Made by a program: the position numbers and the translations under genes. Under the pieces are notes generated by a model. It was not told the DNA's origin and did no database searches. It saw only the letters and a list, made by a program, of their open reading frames with translations. Shown here piece by piece: positions 35,218-43,661 of a DNA stretch of 64,000 nt. Position 1 is the first letter of the stretch. Every line of letters starts with the position of its first letter. Source of the DNA: Chitinophagales bacterium (GTDB lineage: Bacteria > Bacteroidota > Bacteroidia > Chitinophagales > Saprospiraceae); NCBI GenBank assembly GCA_017303475.1, contig JAFLBO010000006.1:62001-126000 (forward strand), written 5' to 3'.

Positions 35218-35781
35218 TTAAAGAACCATGATGTAGGGCAGGATCAGGTTGGCCATAATAAAGCCGCCTGCCATGAAGAAAATCGTAGCAATGAGTGAAG
35301 GCCATTGCAAATCCGAGAGGCCCATGATGGCGTGGCCGCTGGTGCAACCGCCAGCGTAGCGGGAACCAAAACCCACCAGAAAGCCACCAAATACCAGCAT
35401 GATAAATCCACGCAGAGAAAACAGACTCTCCCAGGAAATGAGTTGGGTTGGAATCATACTGCTGAAATCTGTGATGCCATAAGCCTTGATTTCTTCAGCG
35501 AGTTCAGGCGCCACCTGAATGGGCTCAGGATTAGCAAGAACCGTGGATGCAATGATGGCGCCGGCAATGATGCCGCCAACAAAAAAGAAGTTCCACACTT
35601 CCTTGCGCCATTCGTATTTGAAAAACTTGATGTTGGCCGGGAAACAGGCCGCACAGGCATGTCGCAAATTGGCAGAAAGGCCGAAGTGTTTGTTGCCCAA
35701 AATGAGCAAAGCCGGAACAATAAGCCCGATGATGGCGCCTGCTGCCCACCAGGGCCATGGTTTAGAAAGCGTTTCTATCAT
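35218..35781 (-). CDS. YeeE/YedE sulfur permease, N-terminal half
   Basis: 187 aa, about five TM helices, with the signature GSRYAGGCTSGHAIMG including the conserved Cys. Split permeases of this type import thiosulfate or related sulfane sulfur. First gene of a four-gene operon (35781 to 34005) driven by a Crp-type promoter at 35840-35885. Confidence 0.88.
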   Translation of the reverse strand: MIETLSKPWPWWAAGAIIGLIVPALLILGNKHFGLSANLRHACAACFPANIKFFKYEWRKEVWNFFFVGGIIAGAIIASTVLANPEPIQVAPELAEEIKAYGITDFSSMIPTQLISWESLFSLRGFIMLVFGGFLVGFGSRYAGGCTSGHAIMGLSDLQWPSLIATIFFMAGGFIMANLILPYIMVL

Positions 35782-35839
35782 AATTTGATGCTGATGTTTG
35801 AAATTTGAGCCGGTTATCGGATAAAGTGATTTCTGTCAA

Positions 35840-35885
35840 CAAAGGTGATGATTTTGGTTGGGTTGAAAATGTGACATTTGTCACG
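35840..35885 (-). promoter_or_regulatory. Crp-type activated promoter of the YeeE operon
   Basis: TGTGACATTTGTCACG at 35870-35885 (GTGA-N6-TCAC); -7 box CACCTTTG on the minus strand at 35847-35840. Centre to final G is 37.5 nt. Confidence 0.85.
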
Positions 35886-35888
35886 CAC

Positions 35889-35905
35889 ACTCATTCACTC
35901 ACTCA
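35889..35905 (-). repeat. TGAG run at the porin stop codon
   Basis: On the minus strand the porin stop is the start of TGAGTGAGTGAATGAGTG, a short version of the run at 17661. The Crp-type site of the YeeE promoter begins just beyond it. Confidence 0.85.
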
Positions 35906-37303
35906 ATACACATAGTTGAACACGAGATTATAGTGCGACATCTGCACCTTATTGATCACATACCTTTCGCTGCCATAAACGTTGCCCAACAGCCCCTTGC
36001 GCACATACAGGAACTGCACTCGTAATCCCTTCAGCATGCCACCGAAGGCATAACGTACATCAACATTGAACTGGCTGAAGGAGGGGAATGCATATTTATT
36101 CAGGGCCACTGCTTTCACATCCGGGAGATAGAAATGGCCATAAGCGGCCTCCACTTTGAGTCGTTTATTGGGGTTTTGCCATTGTACACGGGCAGTAGCG
36201 GAATGTGAATTACCGCTGCCCTCTATCCGTTCCCGCTGCATGAAGGTATAAAAAGGTTCGCGCCCCCATTCGCGCGGGGAAAGGAAGCGACCATCGGAGG
36301 TTACGTGTGTGTAGGCCGCCAGGGCACGCCATTGACCGTATTCCCATCCGGTTTGTGCGCTGATAATGTTGGATTGCGCACCCTTCTGAAAATAGGTTTT
36401 GGAGGCGTCGGTGTGGCCGCCGTGGGATAATGCATCCTGATGTGTGTACTGGATGCCCAGAATCCATTTGTGGTCGTTTCGGAGTGGTTGCACATGATCA
36501 ATCTGCACAAATGCTGTGTTGAAAATGTTCTCCACGTATTGGTTCCAAACCTGGATTTTACTGTTGGCGCCCCATTTTTTAGTGATTCCCAGCATCCCGG
36601 CGCCCATAGATTTTAAGTTTTCCGGATAACCGCTACCGGTTCCATCAGGATTTAATCCTTTGGGATACAGGCCAATTGAGGTGCCTAAATCATACCATTT
36701 TACAGTGCTTCTGGGCGAAATTTGTCGTATCCAGCCGCCTTCCAGCCGCAAGTTTGACCATCCATTCCATTCTGCCCACGCTCCTGATTCTACTGTGGGA
36801 CGCATCCTTCCATCCTGGTCATTGATAAATGGTGTTTGCAGGGATTGTTTACCGACGGTGATTTGCGATTTATGCCATTGATACCTCAGAAATAGTCGCT
36901 CCAATCGATTCAGGTCATTGCGGTTCTCCGGACGTTCCACATCAAAAAGCCCGATTTCATATCTATTTTGTGCGCCTGTTTGTGCATCTATGGCTAATAA
37001 ATCTGAAGATGCTACATGAAAATTAAAGGCGCCACCCAATCCGGCACTAAAGCCGTGCCATGGAGATGAAGTAAAATATAAACTTCCTCCAGCTGCCCAG
37101 GCATAATAATCGGAAAGCTGCCGGGCATTGTCGGTAGCCATAAAAAAGGAGCGAAAACTCCCATTGAATTGCCCGTGTTCGAAAGTTTCCAACAGGTTTT
37201 CGGCCTTTTTGGGCGACTCCTGTGACGAGGCTTCTGTGCCTGATTGAGCTGACAACCATCCTGATGTCAGGAGTGCCAGTAAAAGAACTAGTATTCGTTT
37301 CAT
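35903..37303 (-). CDS. OprD-type outer membrane porin
   Basis: 466 aa from ATG 37303 (MKRILVLLLALLTSGWLSAQ, signal peptide). Residues ~40-466 are an amphipathic barrel: SFRSFFMATDNARQLSDYYAW, LFLRYQWHKSQITVGKQSL, INDQDGRMRPTVESGAW, and the terminal YNLVFNYVY ending in aromatics. This matches OprD-family substrate-specific porins. Its own Crp-type promoter and its place beside the sulfur permease suggest it lets sulfur anions or related solutes through the outer membrane (inference). Confidence 0.82.
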   Translation of the reverse strand: MKRILVLLLALLTSGWLSAQSGTEASSQESPKKAENLLETFEHGQFNGSFRSFFMATDNARQLSDYYAWAAGGSLYFTSSPWHGFSAGLGGAFNFHVASSDLLAIDAQTGAQNRYEIGLFDVERPENRNDLNRLERLFLRYQWHKSQITVGKQSLQTPFINDQDGRMRPTVESGAWAEWNGWSNLRLEGGWIRQISPRSTVKWYDLGTSIGLYPKGLNPDGTGSGYPENLKSMGAGMLGITKKWGANSKIQVWNQYVENIFNTAFVQIDHVQPLRNDHKWILGIQYTHQDALSHGGHTDASKTYFQKGAQSNIISAQTGWEYGQWRALAAYTHVTSDGRFLSPREWGREPFYTFMQRERIEGSGNSHSATARVQWQNPNKRLKVEAAYGHFYLPDVKAVALNKYAFPSFSQFNVDVRYAFGGMLKGLRVQFLYVRKGLLGNVYGSERYVINKVQMSHYNLVFNYVY

Positions 37304-37327
37304 GTAGAGATCCTCCAATTAATACTG

Positions 37328-37373
37328 CAAAGGTCCGGGCGTAGCGGCTCCTGGCTCCGTGACAATTATCACT
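37328..37373 (-). promoter_or_regulatory. Crp-type activated promoter of the porin gene
   Basis: CGTGACAATTATCACT at 37358-37373; -7 box GACCTTTG on the minus strand at 37335-37328. Centre to final G is 37.5 nt. It shares a 176-bp divergent region with the dps promoter, each having its own site. Confidence 0.82.
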
Positions 37374-37405
37374 GCGCTTTGGATTTGATAGAAATTATGG
37401 TGCTG

Positions 37406-37451
37406 CGTGACTATTGTCACTTACCGGAGCTTGCTGAAGAGGGTAATTTTG
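37406..37451 (+). promoter_or_regulatory. Crp-type activated promoter of the dps-like gene
   Basis: CGTGACTATTGTCACT at 37406-37421; -7 box TAATTTTG at 37444-37451, a perfect TAnnTTTG. Centre to final G is 37.5 nt. Start codon is 29 nt further. Confidence 0.87.
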
Positions 37452-37479
37452 TTGTTGAACACATCAAAATTTTTTACCC

Positions 37480-37962
37480 ATGAAAGGCTTAAACGCAATT
37501 GGACTTGATCTGGAAAAGTCTGAACTCCTTGCCGCGAAACTGAATGTTTTACTGGCCAATTATGCTGTTTTTTACCAGAATGCCCGTGGCCATCACTGGA
37601 ATATCAAGGGAGAAAAGTTTTTCGAGTTGCATTTGAAATTCGAGGAATTGTATAATGACCTGTTCCTGAAGATTGATGAAATAGCTGAACGGATTTTAAC
37701 ACTGGGTCATGCCCCGCAACATCGGTATTCTGAGTATGTGAAAATAGCAGAAGTTCAGGAAAGCCGAAAGCTGAGCATAGGTACCGAAGCAGTGGAGGAT
37801 GTTCTGCATGCTCTGAGAACCTTGTTGCCACTTCAACGGGAGATTCTGGCACTGGCTACAGATGCCCACGACGAAGGAACGAATGCTCTGATGGGAGATT
37901 ACATTCGTGGACAGGAGAAACTGGTGTGGATGTATTCTGCTTTTTTGAATGAAAAGCGATAA
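37480..37962 (+). CDS. dps: Dps-family ferritin-like protein
   Basis: 160 aa, the usual Dps length. Ferroxidase residues are visible: His38/39 (ARGHHWNIKG), His51 (FFELHLKF), Asp66 and Glu70 (IDEIAERI). Dps dodecamers oxidise and store iron with peroxide and protect DNA. Expression from the same kind of promoter as the sulfur genes suggests defence against oxidative stress tied to reactive sulfur. The next gene follows after 18 bp. Confidence 0.93.
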   Translation: MKGLNAIGLDLEKSELLAAKLNVLLANYAVFYQNARGHHWNIKGEKFFELHLKFEELYNDLFLKIDEIAERILTLGHAPQHRYSEYVKIAEVQESRKLSIGTEAVEDVLHALRTLLPLQREILALATDAHDEGTNALMGDYIRGQEKLVWMYSAFLNEKR

Positions 37963-37980
37963 AAATCAATAAAATAAATC

Positions 37981-39594
37981 ATGAAACTTTGGTTTTCAGG
38001 GGTGTTTACCCTGCTTTTTTGCAGCATGATAGCTGCACAGACGGCGCCATTTCAATTGTGCCTGGAGCCGGTTAATGTGCCAGGGCTGGGTGGCCTGCAA
38101 TCCTATGCCTTTGGTCAGCACAATGGAAAATGGTTGATTTTCGGGGGGCGATTGGATGGATTACACCGCAGGCAGCCATTCGCCACTTTTGATATTGCCG
38201 GACACAATAACCAAATTCTGGTGGTAGATCCGGTGGCAGGCCAGAAATGGTCGGCGCCACTGAGTAGTTTACCTGCGGCGCTGCAGGAGCAGTTAAGTTC
38301 CACCAATATGGAATTTGAACAGGAAGGCGAAACGTTATACCTCATTGGTGGTTATGGTTATAGCAATAGCGCCGGCGATCATATTACCTACAACCGGCTG
38401 ATAGCGGTACAGGTGCCTGAAGTAATAGATGCTGTGATCAATGGAACCGCATTCCAATCCTATTTCCGTTCGTTGGCGGATCCACAATTTGCCGTAACAG
38501 GCGGACATTTGCTCAAAATCTATGACACGTATCAACTGGTTGGCGGTCAGAAATTTGTGGGTAGGTATAACCCTATGGGGCCGGCTCATGGCCCTGGTTT
38601 CGTGCAGGAATACACCAGTCAGGTACGACGTTTCAGGATCAACGACGATGGGGTGAACCTAAGTGTAACCCATTTACCGGCGTTTACGGATGTCAACCAA
38701 TTACACCGCAGGGACTACAATGTGGTTCCGCAGATATTACCGAATGGTCAGCAGGGCATCACAGCTTTTTCCGGGGTATTTCAAACCACTGTTGACCTGC
38801 CCTATTTGAATTGTGTGAATATAGATAGCAGCGGTTATACGCCCAATAATGCCTTTTCCCAGCATTACAACCATTATCACTGCGCCACCATGCCCTTGTA
38901 TTCGGAGGCGACTAACCAGATGCACACAGTGTTTTTTGGCGGAATAGCGCAGTTTTACGATAGTTCGGGTGTGATGGTGCAAGACAATAATGTGCCGTTT
39001 GTGCGCACCATTGCGCGCGTCACGCGTACGGCCGATGGGAGTATGGCAGAATACAAGTTGCCGGTAGAAATGCCTGCGTTATTGGGCGCCAGTTCGGAGT
39101 TTATTCCATTGGAGACTGTTCCGGCTTATGCTAATGAGGTTATCAGGCTGGATGCTTTAGCGGCTGATACTACTCTTGTGGGATATATTTATGGCGGGAT
39201 TGCCAGTTCAGAAGCCAATATTTTCTGGATCAACACAGGCACGGAAAGTGCTGCCAGTAGTCAGATTTTTCGGGTTTATGTGGTGAAAAACGGTATCTCA
39301 GCTGTTGATGAACTGAATCCTCAAAGTATTGGGCAATTGCACATGCAAATTTTCCCCAATCCGAACAATGGCGTTTTTGGTGTGAAATTTCAGATGCCGA
39401 AGGTAGTACGCGCCTGGCTAAGTATTTCTGATATGAACGGGAAACTGATTGATCGCGAGGAGTTGAAAGGCTTGCATCCGGGCGAAAATATTGTGACCCG
39501 GACATTGCCACGTATAGCGGTGGGCAGTTCCTATCTGGTTACTTTTGAAACCGAAACAGAGAAGGCTACAGTAAAAACGATGGTGCAGGAATAA
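37981..39594 (+). CDS. Kelch-like beta-propeller protein with T9SS type A signal
   Basis: 537 aa with a signal peptide (MKLWFSGVFTLLFCSMIAAQ). Propeller blades are suggested by WLIFGGRLDGLH, LYLIGGYGYSN and YIYGGIASSEANIFW. The end is a Por-type sorting domain: MQIFPNPNNGVFGVKF, WLSISDMNGKLIDREEL. It may be co-transcribed with dps and so share its regulation. Its partner or substrate is unknown. The stop is 8 nt before a perfect 46-bp inverted repeat. Confidence 0.8.
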   Translation: MKLWFSGVFTLLFCSMIAAQTAPFQLCLEPVNVPGLGGLQSYAFGQHNGKWLIFGGRLDGLHRRQPFATFDIAGHNNQILVVDPVAGQKWSAPLSSLPAALQEQLSSTNMEFEQEGETLYLIGGYGYSNSAGDHITYNRLIAVQVPEVIDAVINGTAFQSYFRSLADPQFAVTGGHLLKIYDTYQLVGGQKFVGRYNPMGPAHGPGFVQEYTSQVRRFRINDDGVNLSVTHLPAFTDVNQLHRRDYNVVPQILPNGQQGITAFSGVFQTTVDLPYLNCVNIDSSGYTPNNAFSQHYNHYHCATMPLYSEATNQMHTVFFGGIAQFYDSSGVMVQDNNVPFVRTIARVTRTADGSMAEYKLPVEMPALLGASSEFIPLETVPAYANEVIRLDALAADTTLVGYIYGGIASSEANIFWINTGTESAASSQIFRVYVVKNGISAVDELNPQSIGQLHMQIFPNPNNGVFGVKFQMPKVVRAWLSISDMNGKLIDREELKGLHPGENIVTRTLPRIAVGSSYLVTFETETEKATVKTMVQE

Positions 39595-39602
39595 AGGGGG
39601 GG

Positions 39603-39717
39603 AACCACTAAGCCACTAAGAGCACTAAGAGGCCAGAAGGCATCTGTTTAGTCACATATATGTTCTGACTGAACAGATGCCTTCTGGCCTCTTAGTGCTC
39701 TTAGTGGCTTAGTGGTT
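39603..39717. terminator. Perfect 46-bp inverted repeat of CACTAAG words
   Basis: Arms 39603-39648 and 39672-39717 are exactly complementary (46 of 46) with a 23-nt loop. The outer part is made of the words ccactaagagcactaag. It lies between convergent genes and could serve as a bidirectional terminator, though it lacks simple T-runs. Confidence 0.9.
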
Positions 39718-39741
39718 TCTCTTCCCGGGTCTCCTACACCC

Positions 39742-40197
39742 CTAAAACCCGGCCTTTATATACGCCCAGCCTTCTTCCTGTTTCTGGATCACTTCTACCA
39801 AACCGCGTGGTACAAAACCCGCTAAGGGCAGGATTTCACTTTTTTCTATTTTTTGTTGCTTAAGCGTTTGTTCGCATGCCACAAACGTAACGCCACGAGC
39901 CTTGAGTGCTTGCAGCTCCGTAGCGAGCGTGGTTTTTTGTGCATGCAGCATGGAAATGCCTTTGTTGTGTACCACCACTTCCACCTGTGCCTTAGGCAAC
40001 CCGTCGAGCAGGTTGTGAAGTTGCCGTGAGAGCGCACGGTGTGCGGCAGTATCCGGCGTGGAGAGCTGAAATACTACGCGAGAGCCTTTTTTCTCTGCTT
40101 GTTCCTGCGGAACACTGCGGGAAAACGCTAAAATGCCCACCAAAACAAGTGTAGTTGCGGCGCCGAGCAGATATTGGGTAAATGGTTTCATAAACAT
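39742..40197 (-). CDS. Membrane-anchored DsrE-family protein
   Basis: 151 aa from ATG 40197 (a second ATG at 40191). N-terminal anchor or signal YLLGAATTLVLVGILAF. The DsrE-like fold follows: VVFQLSTPDTAAHRALSRQL, EVVVHNKGISML and GVTFVACEQTLKQQKI, with a Cys at the sulfur-relay position. DsrE proteins carry sulfur as persulfide. It follows the TlpA-like gene by 10 bp, so the two likely act together on periplasmic thiols or sulfane sulfur. Confidence 0.82.
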   Translation of the reverse strand: MFMKPFTQYLLGAATTLVLVGILAFSRSVPQEQAEKKGSRVVFQLSTPDTAAHRALSRQLHNLLDGLPKAQVEVVVHNKGISMLHAQKTTLATELQALKARGVTFVACEQTLKQQKIEKSEILPLAGFVPRGLVEVIQKQEEGWAYIKAGF

Positions 40198-40207
40198 GGA
40201 TGTTGAA

Positions 40208-41380
40208 TTATTTCTGCAAATATTCAGCAATAAACCGACTTAATGCTTCACCGTGCAGGTTTTTAGCCAAAACCTTTCCCTGTGCATCCAGAATGAAATT
40301 GGCGGGTATGGTGCTGATGCGCAAGGTTTGCATGAATGGCGTGTCATCCCCGCTCAGGTGAGATGCCTGGGGCCAGTTAGCGCCATCTTTGCTAATGGCC
40401 GCTTTCCAGGCTGCCGGACTGCTGTCTATGGAGTACCCAATGATCTGAAGACCGGAAGACTGGTGTGCTGCCCAAAGTGGCTGTAATACCTCGCGGTTTT
40501 CTTTTCGGCAAGGTGCGCACCAGGAGGCCCAGATGTCCAGAATGGTCAGCTTTTTGCCCAATAATTGCTTCAATTGAAGGGTATCGCCGGCTGCCATGGG
40601 CAAGGCATGATCCGGAGTAGTTTCTCCAATACTGACCGGAAGACTGGCACGTTTGTCGCACAGCATTTTAAACCAGGGGCCTGCTTCCGGGTGGTTTTGC
40701 CATCGGTTGCATTGTCGGATAATACATTCCGGCAGGCGTTCATAATCGCCTTCAGCACTGGTCCAGCGCACTGCAAGCATTGCCGCACGCCAGTATGCAG
40801 TAGTGTCGGAGAATTGGATGAGCGGTGTCTGAAAACGGCGGAGTGCGGCATCAAAATCCATCAGGTTATGTTCATCATGCACTGCTTCCAGGGTTATGGA
40901 TTCCTGTTGCCAGACCTGATGACGAAGATCGCGCAAGAGCATAATTGCCTGATTTTCAGGATCGGGCTGTTGGATATTATAAGCGGATTGAAATGCATCG
41001 GCACGCGACTGAATATAGAGATGCCCCTTGCCTGTCCAGACGAGGGGCATATAATTAGCCTTCAGTGGTATTTCATCCAATAGTTGATTGGAGAATCTGC
41101 TGCCGTTTTTTTGCACACATAGTTGCAGTAAACCGGTAGCAGCAGGCGCTTTCTCAAACCGGAAACTACCATCGGGTGCAATTTGTGCCGAATCCAGTAC
41201 CAAGCCGCTGTAGCTCGAGGCTACTTCTGCAAATTGCCTGGGCTGAATGAGGTAAACCATAGGCTTCCATCCTTCAGCTGGTTGAATCCTGCCTTCCAGT
41301 GCCGGTATATTTTGAGTGGAACATTGCCAGGAGCCCAATAGTAAAAAGGCCGGTGAAAAGACTCTAAAATAACGATTCAT
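40208..41380 (-). CDS. TlpA/ResA-type thioredoxin lipoprotein
   Basis: 390 aa from ATG 41380 (MNRYFRVFSPAFLLLGSWQC, lipobox Cys20); the open frame further upstream runs through repeat words and is not coding. An N-terminal DUF4369-like region (residues ~30-230) precedes a C-terminal thioredoxin domain with WASWCAPCRKENRE (CxxC) and cis-Pro motif RISTIPANFILD. It likely reduces disulfides or persulfides in the periplasm, with the adjacent DsrE protein. Confidence 0.88.
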   Translation of the reverse strand: MNRYFRVFSPAFLLLGSWQCSTQNIPALEGRIQPAEGWKPMVYLIQPRQFAEVASSYSGLVLDSAQIAPDGSFRFEKAPAATGLLQLCVQKNGSRFSNQLLDEIPLKANYMPLVWTGKGHLYIQSRADAFQSAYNIQQPDPENQAIMLLRDLRHQVWQQESITLEAVHDEHNLMDFDAALRRFQTPLIQFSDTTAYWRAAMLAVRWTSAEGDYERLPECIIRQCNRWQNHPEAGPWFKMLCDKRASLPVSIGETTPDHALPMAAGDTLQLKQLLGKKLTILDIWASWCAPCRKENREVLQPLWAAHQSSGLQIIGYSIDSSPAAWKAAISKDGANWPQASHLSGDDTPFMQTLRISTIPANFILDAQGKVLAKNLHGEALSRFIAEYLQK

Positions 41381-41391
41381 AAGCAGGCACA

Positions 41392-41580
41392 AAGAAAGGA
41401 AACGCGAAGGCACAAAGACGCGACGACACGAAGGCGCAAAGGCACAAAGACGCAAAGGCACAAAGGTTTTTGCGCTTCGCGCAAATGTTTCATTTACAAA
41501 ACAAAGGTGTGACGCAGTCACGCCTTTGCGCCTTCGTGTCTTAGCGCCTTCGTGTGCCTTTGTGTATCCCCGCCTCGTGT
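41392..41580. repeat. Imperfect inverted repeat of GACGCAAAGGCAC words
   Basis: The left side is a run of aaaggcacaaagacgc words; the right side (about 41517-41560) carries the complement (cctttgcgccttcgtgtc pairs exactly with 41426-41444). A GCGCTTCGCGC mini-hairpin sits in the loop. The same words occur at 46605-46663 and 54018-54065. Confidence 0.85.
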
Positions 41581-41600
41581 CTTTCAACAACTTTTTTCTG

Positions 41601-41975
41601 CTAAAACGGGTAGGAGCCAACACCGCCGGAGAGATTTTTCACGTCGAATCCCATTTTGTGCATGAGTTTGCAAGCCTGACCGGAACGGTTTCCGCTGCGA
41701 CAAAACAGGAAATACGTGGCGTTTTTGTCCAGTTTTTCCACTTTTTGCAGAAAGGCCGGAGAGAGAAAATCGATGTTTTTTGCGCCAGGTATGGTGCCGC
41801 CTGCATACTCTCCAGCTGTACGCACATCCAAAAGCACGGCGTTCTCAGCTGCTTGCAGTTGTTCTTTGAATGCACGACCAGAAAGGTTTTGGTTGCTTGG
41901 ACCACCTTCGGTCAGTGTTTCAGTGGCTTCTTCGGCTCCGCCGAATATGTTTTTTAAAAATGAATCCCAGGACAT
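41601..41975 (-). CDS. Cytoplasmic single-domain rhodanese
   Basis: 124 aa without a signal. The rhodanese core is LLDVRTAGEYAGGTIPGAKNID and FLFCRSGNRSGQACKLM, with the catalytic Cys in a CRSGNRS loop typical of thiosulfate or persulfide sulfurtransferases. It lies between the persulfide dioxygenase genes and the TlpA-like gene. Confidence 0.9.
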   Translation of the reverse strand: MSWDSFLKNIFGGAEEATETLTEGGPSNQNLSGRAFKEQLQAAENAVLLDVRTAGEYAGGTIPGAKNIDFLSPAFLQKVEKLDKNATYFLFCRSGNRSGQACKLMHKMGFDVKNLSGGVGSYPF

Positions 41976-41984
41976 AGAGAGATG

Positions 41985-42133
41985 TTTGAAAAGTTTGAGG
42001 GGTTTGAATGGTTTGAGGGGGCGGCGACGTTATCCTAGTTAAGAATAACGCCGCCGTCCACCGTAGGCCGTCCACCGTCTACCGTCTACCGTAGGCCGTC
42101 CACCGTAGGCCGTCTACCGTCTACCGTAGGCCG
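41985..42133. repeat. TTTGAGGGG and ACCGTAGGCCGT word runs
   Basis: From 41985 to 42018 there are gtttgaggggtttgaatgg words, then from about 42046 to 42133 ccgtccaccgtctaccgtaggccgt words. The second run ends exactly at the TAA stop of the persulfide dioxygenase gene (42134-42136). Confidence 0.85.
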
Positions 42134-43555
42134 TTACAACATCGTTGTAGGGCAAACGTAGTCTGTGAGGTTAAATTTGTTGCTTTCCTTGATGGCTTTG
42201 AAACCACCGTTTACGTCGATCAGATTGTCGTACCCGCGTGCGCGCAGGATGCTGGTGAAGATCATGGAACGATAGCCGGCTGCGCAGTGTACATACACCG
42301 TTTTATCTTTTGGGATAAGCAGCATGGATTCGTTGACATAATCCAGTGGTGCATTTTCAGCTTCTACAACGTGTTCACTGAAATACTCGCTCTTTTTGCG
42401 CACGTCGAACAGTGCCGTTTCCGGGTTTTTAGCCAGGATTTCTGACAGTTCTTCTACAGATACACGTTGGATAGCATCCACTTCCATACCAGCGTTTTTC
42501 CAGGCTTCGAAGCCGCCTTCCAGGTAGCCGATGCAGTAATCGTACCCAACACGGGCCATACGGGTTACTACTTCTTCTTCCCTTCCCGGATCAGTTACCA
42601 GCAGAATTTGTTGCTTGATATCCGGAATCAGCGTGCCAACCCAGGTGGCAAAATTGCCGTCGATGCCGATGTTGATGGAGTTGGGAATGAATCCTTCTGA
42701 GAATTTCTGTGCATCGCGGGTGTCCAGTACCAGGGCCTCGGTTTCGTTCGCTGCGGCGTCGAATGCGCGGGGAGACAGGGCCTGTGTGCCACGTTTTTTT
42801 ACATCATCGAAGCTTTCGTAACCTTTGATGTTCATGAGTACATTCTGCGGGAAGTAACCCGGAGGCGGTGTCAGGCCGGTCAGAATTTCCTTGATGAATG
42901 CTTCTTTTGTCAACTCGGGATTGAGGGCGTAGTTCACCAGTTTCTGGTGTCCCAGTGTATCCGTAGTTTCCTTGCTCATGTTTTTACCGCAAGCACTGCC
43001 TGCGCCGTGATTTGGGTAAACAATGAGATCGTCGCTGAGTGGCATGATTTTGTTGCGCAGAGAATCGAACAGATAACCTGCCAGCTTTTCTTCCGTCAGG
43101 TCTGCAATCACGTGCTGCGCCAGATCCGGCCTGCCTACATCACCAATGAAAAGGGTATCTCCGGAAATAATGCCGTGTTCTTTGCCATTTTCATCAATCA
43201 ACAAATAAGTGGTGCTTTCCATGGTGTGTCCGGGTGTATGGATCACCTTCACGGAGTAATCGCCCACTTTAAATACCTGATTGTCTTCTGCAGTAATGGC
43301 CTCATAGCCAGGTTTTGCCGTTGGACCAAAAACGATTTTAGCGCCTGTTTTGCTGGCCAGATCCAGATGACCGCTTACGAAGTCGGCGTGGAAGTGGGTT
43401 TCAAAAACATACTTGATTTGGGCGTTGCTTTTGGCGGCACGTTGCAGATATGGCTCAATTTCCCGGAGCGGGTCGAATATGGCGGCCTCTCCGTTGCTTT
43501 CAAGGTAATAAGCCGCATGTGCCAGACAACCGGTATAAATTTGTTCGATCTTCAT
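42134..43555 (-). CDS. CstB-like persulfide dioxygenase-rhodanese fusion 1
   Basis: 473 aa. The N-terminal ETHE1-like metallo-beta-lactamase fold has THFHAD (53-58), HTPGH (106-110), SGD (131-133) and PNHGAG (181-186). A first rhodanese-like domain (~275-360) lacks the catalytic Cys (LLVTDPGREE), and a second (~370-465) has it (Cys424, VHCAAGYRS). The layout matches CstB of Staphylococcus: persulfide is oxidised to sulfite and joined with sulfane sulfur to thiosulfate. Driven by the Crp-type promoter at 43599-43644. Confidence 0.92.
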   Translation of the reverse strand: MKIEQIYTGCLAHAAYYLESNGEAAIFDPLREIEPYLQRAAKSNAQIKYVFETHFHADFVSGHLDLASKTGAKIVFGPTAKPGYEAITAEDNQVFKVGDYSVKVIHTPGHTMESTTYLLIDENGKEHGIISGDTLFIGDVGRPDLAQHVIADLTEEKLAGYLFDSLRNKIMPLSDDLIVYPNHGAGSACGKNMSKETTDTLGHQKLVNYALNPELTKEAFIKEILTGLTPPPGYFPQNVLMNIKGYESFDDVKKRGTQALSPRAFDAAANETEALVLDTRDAQKFSEGFIPNSINIGIDGNFATWVGTLIPDIKQQILLVTDPGREEEVVTRMARVGYDYCIGYLEGGFEAWKNAGMEVDAIQRVSVEELSEILAKNPETALFDVRKKSEYFSEHVVEAENAPLDYVNESMLLIPKDKTVYVHCAAGYRSMIFTSILRARGYDNLIDVNGGFKAIKESNKFNLTDYVCPTTML

Positions 43556-43598
43556 GTCTGAAAAGTTTTATAACGTGGATGGAATTGATTTGATGCTA

Positions 43599-43644
43599 CA
43601 AAGTTAAGCCGGGCCAGAAGCGGTAGCCTGTGACGAAAGTCACA
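43599..43644 (-). promoter_or_regulatory. Crp-type activated promoter of dioxygenase fusion 1
   Basis: TGTGACGAAAGTCACA at 43629-43644 (full TGTGA-N6-TCACA); -7 box TAACTTTG on the minus strand at 43606-43599. Centre to final G is 37.5 nt. Confidence 0.88.
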
Positions 43645-43661
43645 GTAAGCGCTATTTTTGA

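Noticed and set aside
41509..41521. GTGACGCAGTCAC as a Crp site upstream of the TlpA-like gene
   Set aside because: Spacing is N5, it lies within repeat words, and there is no matching promoter box.
41381..41623. Upstream extension of the TlpA-like gene
   Set aside because: The extra 81 codons are translated word repeats; the ATG at 41380 starts a proper lipoprotein signal.
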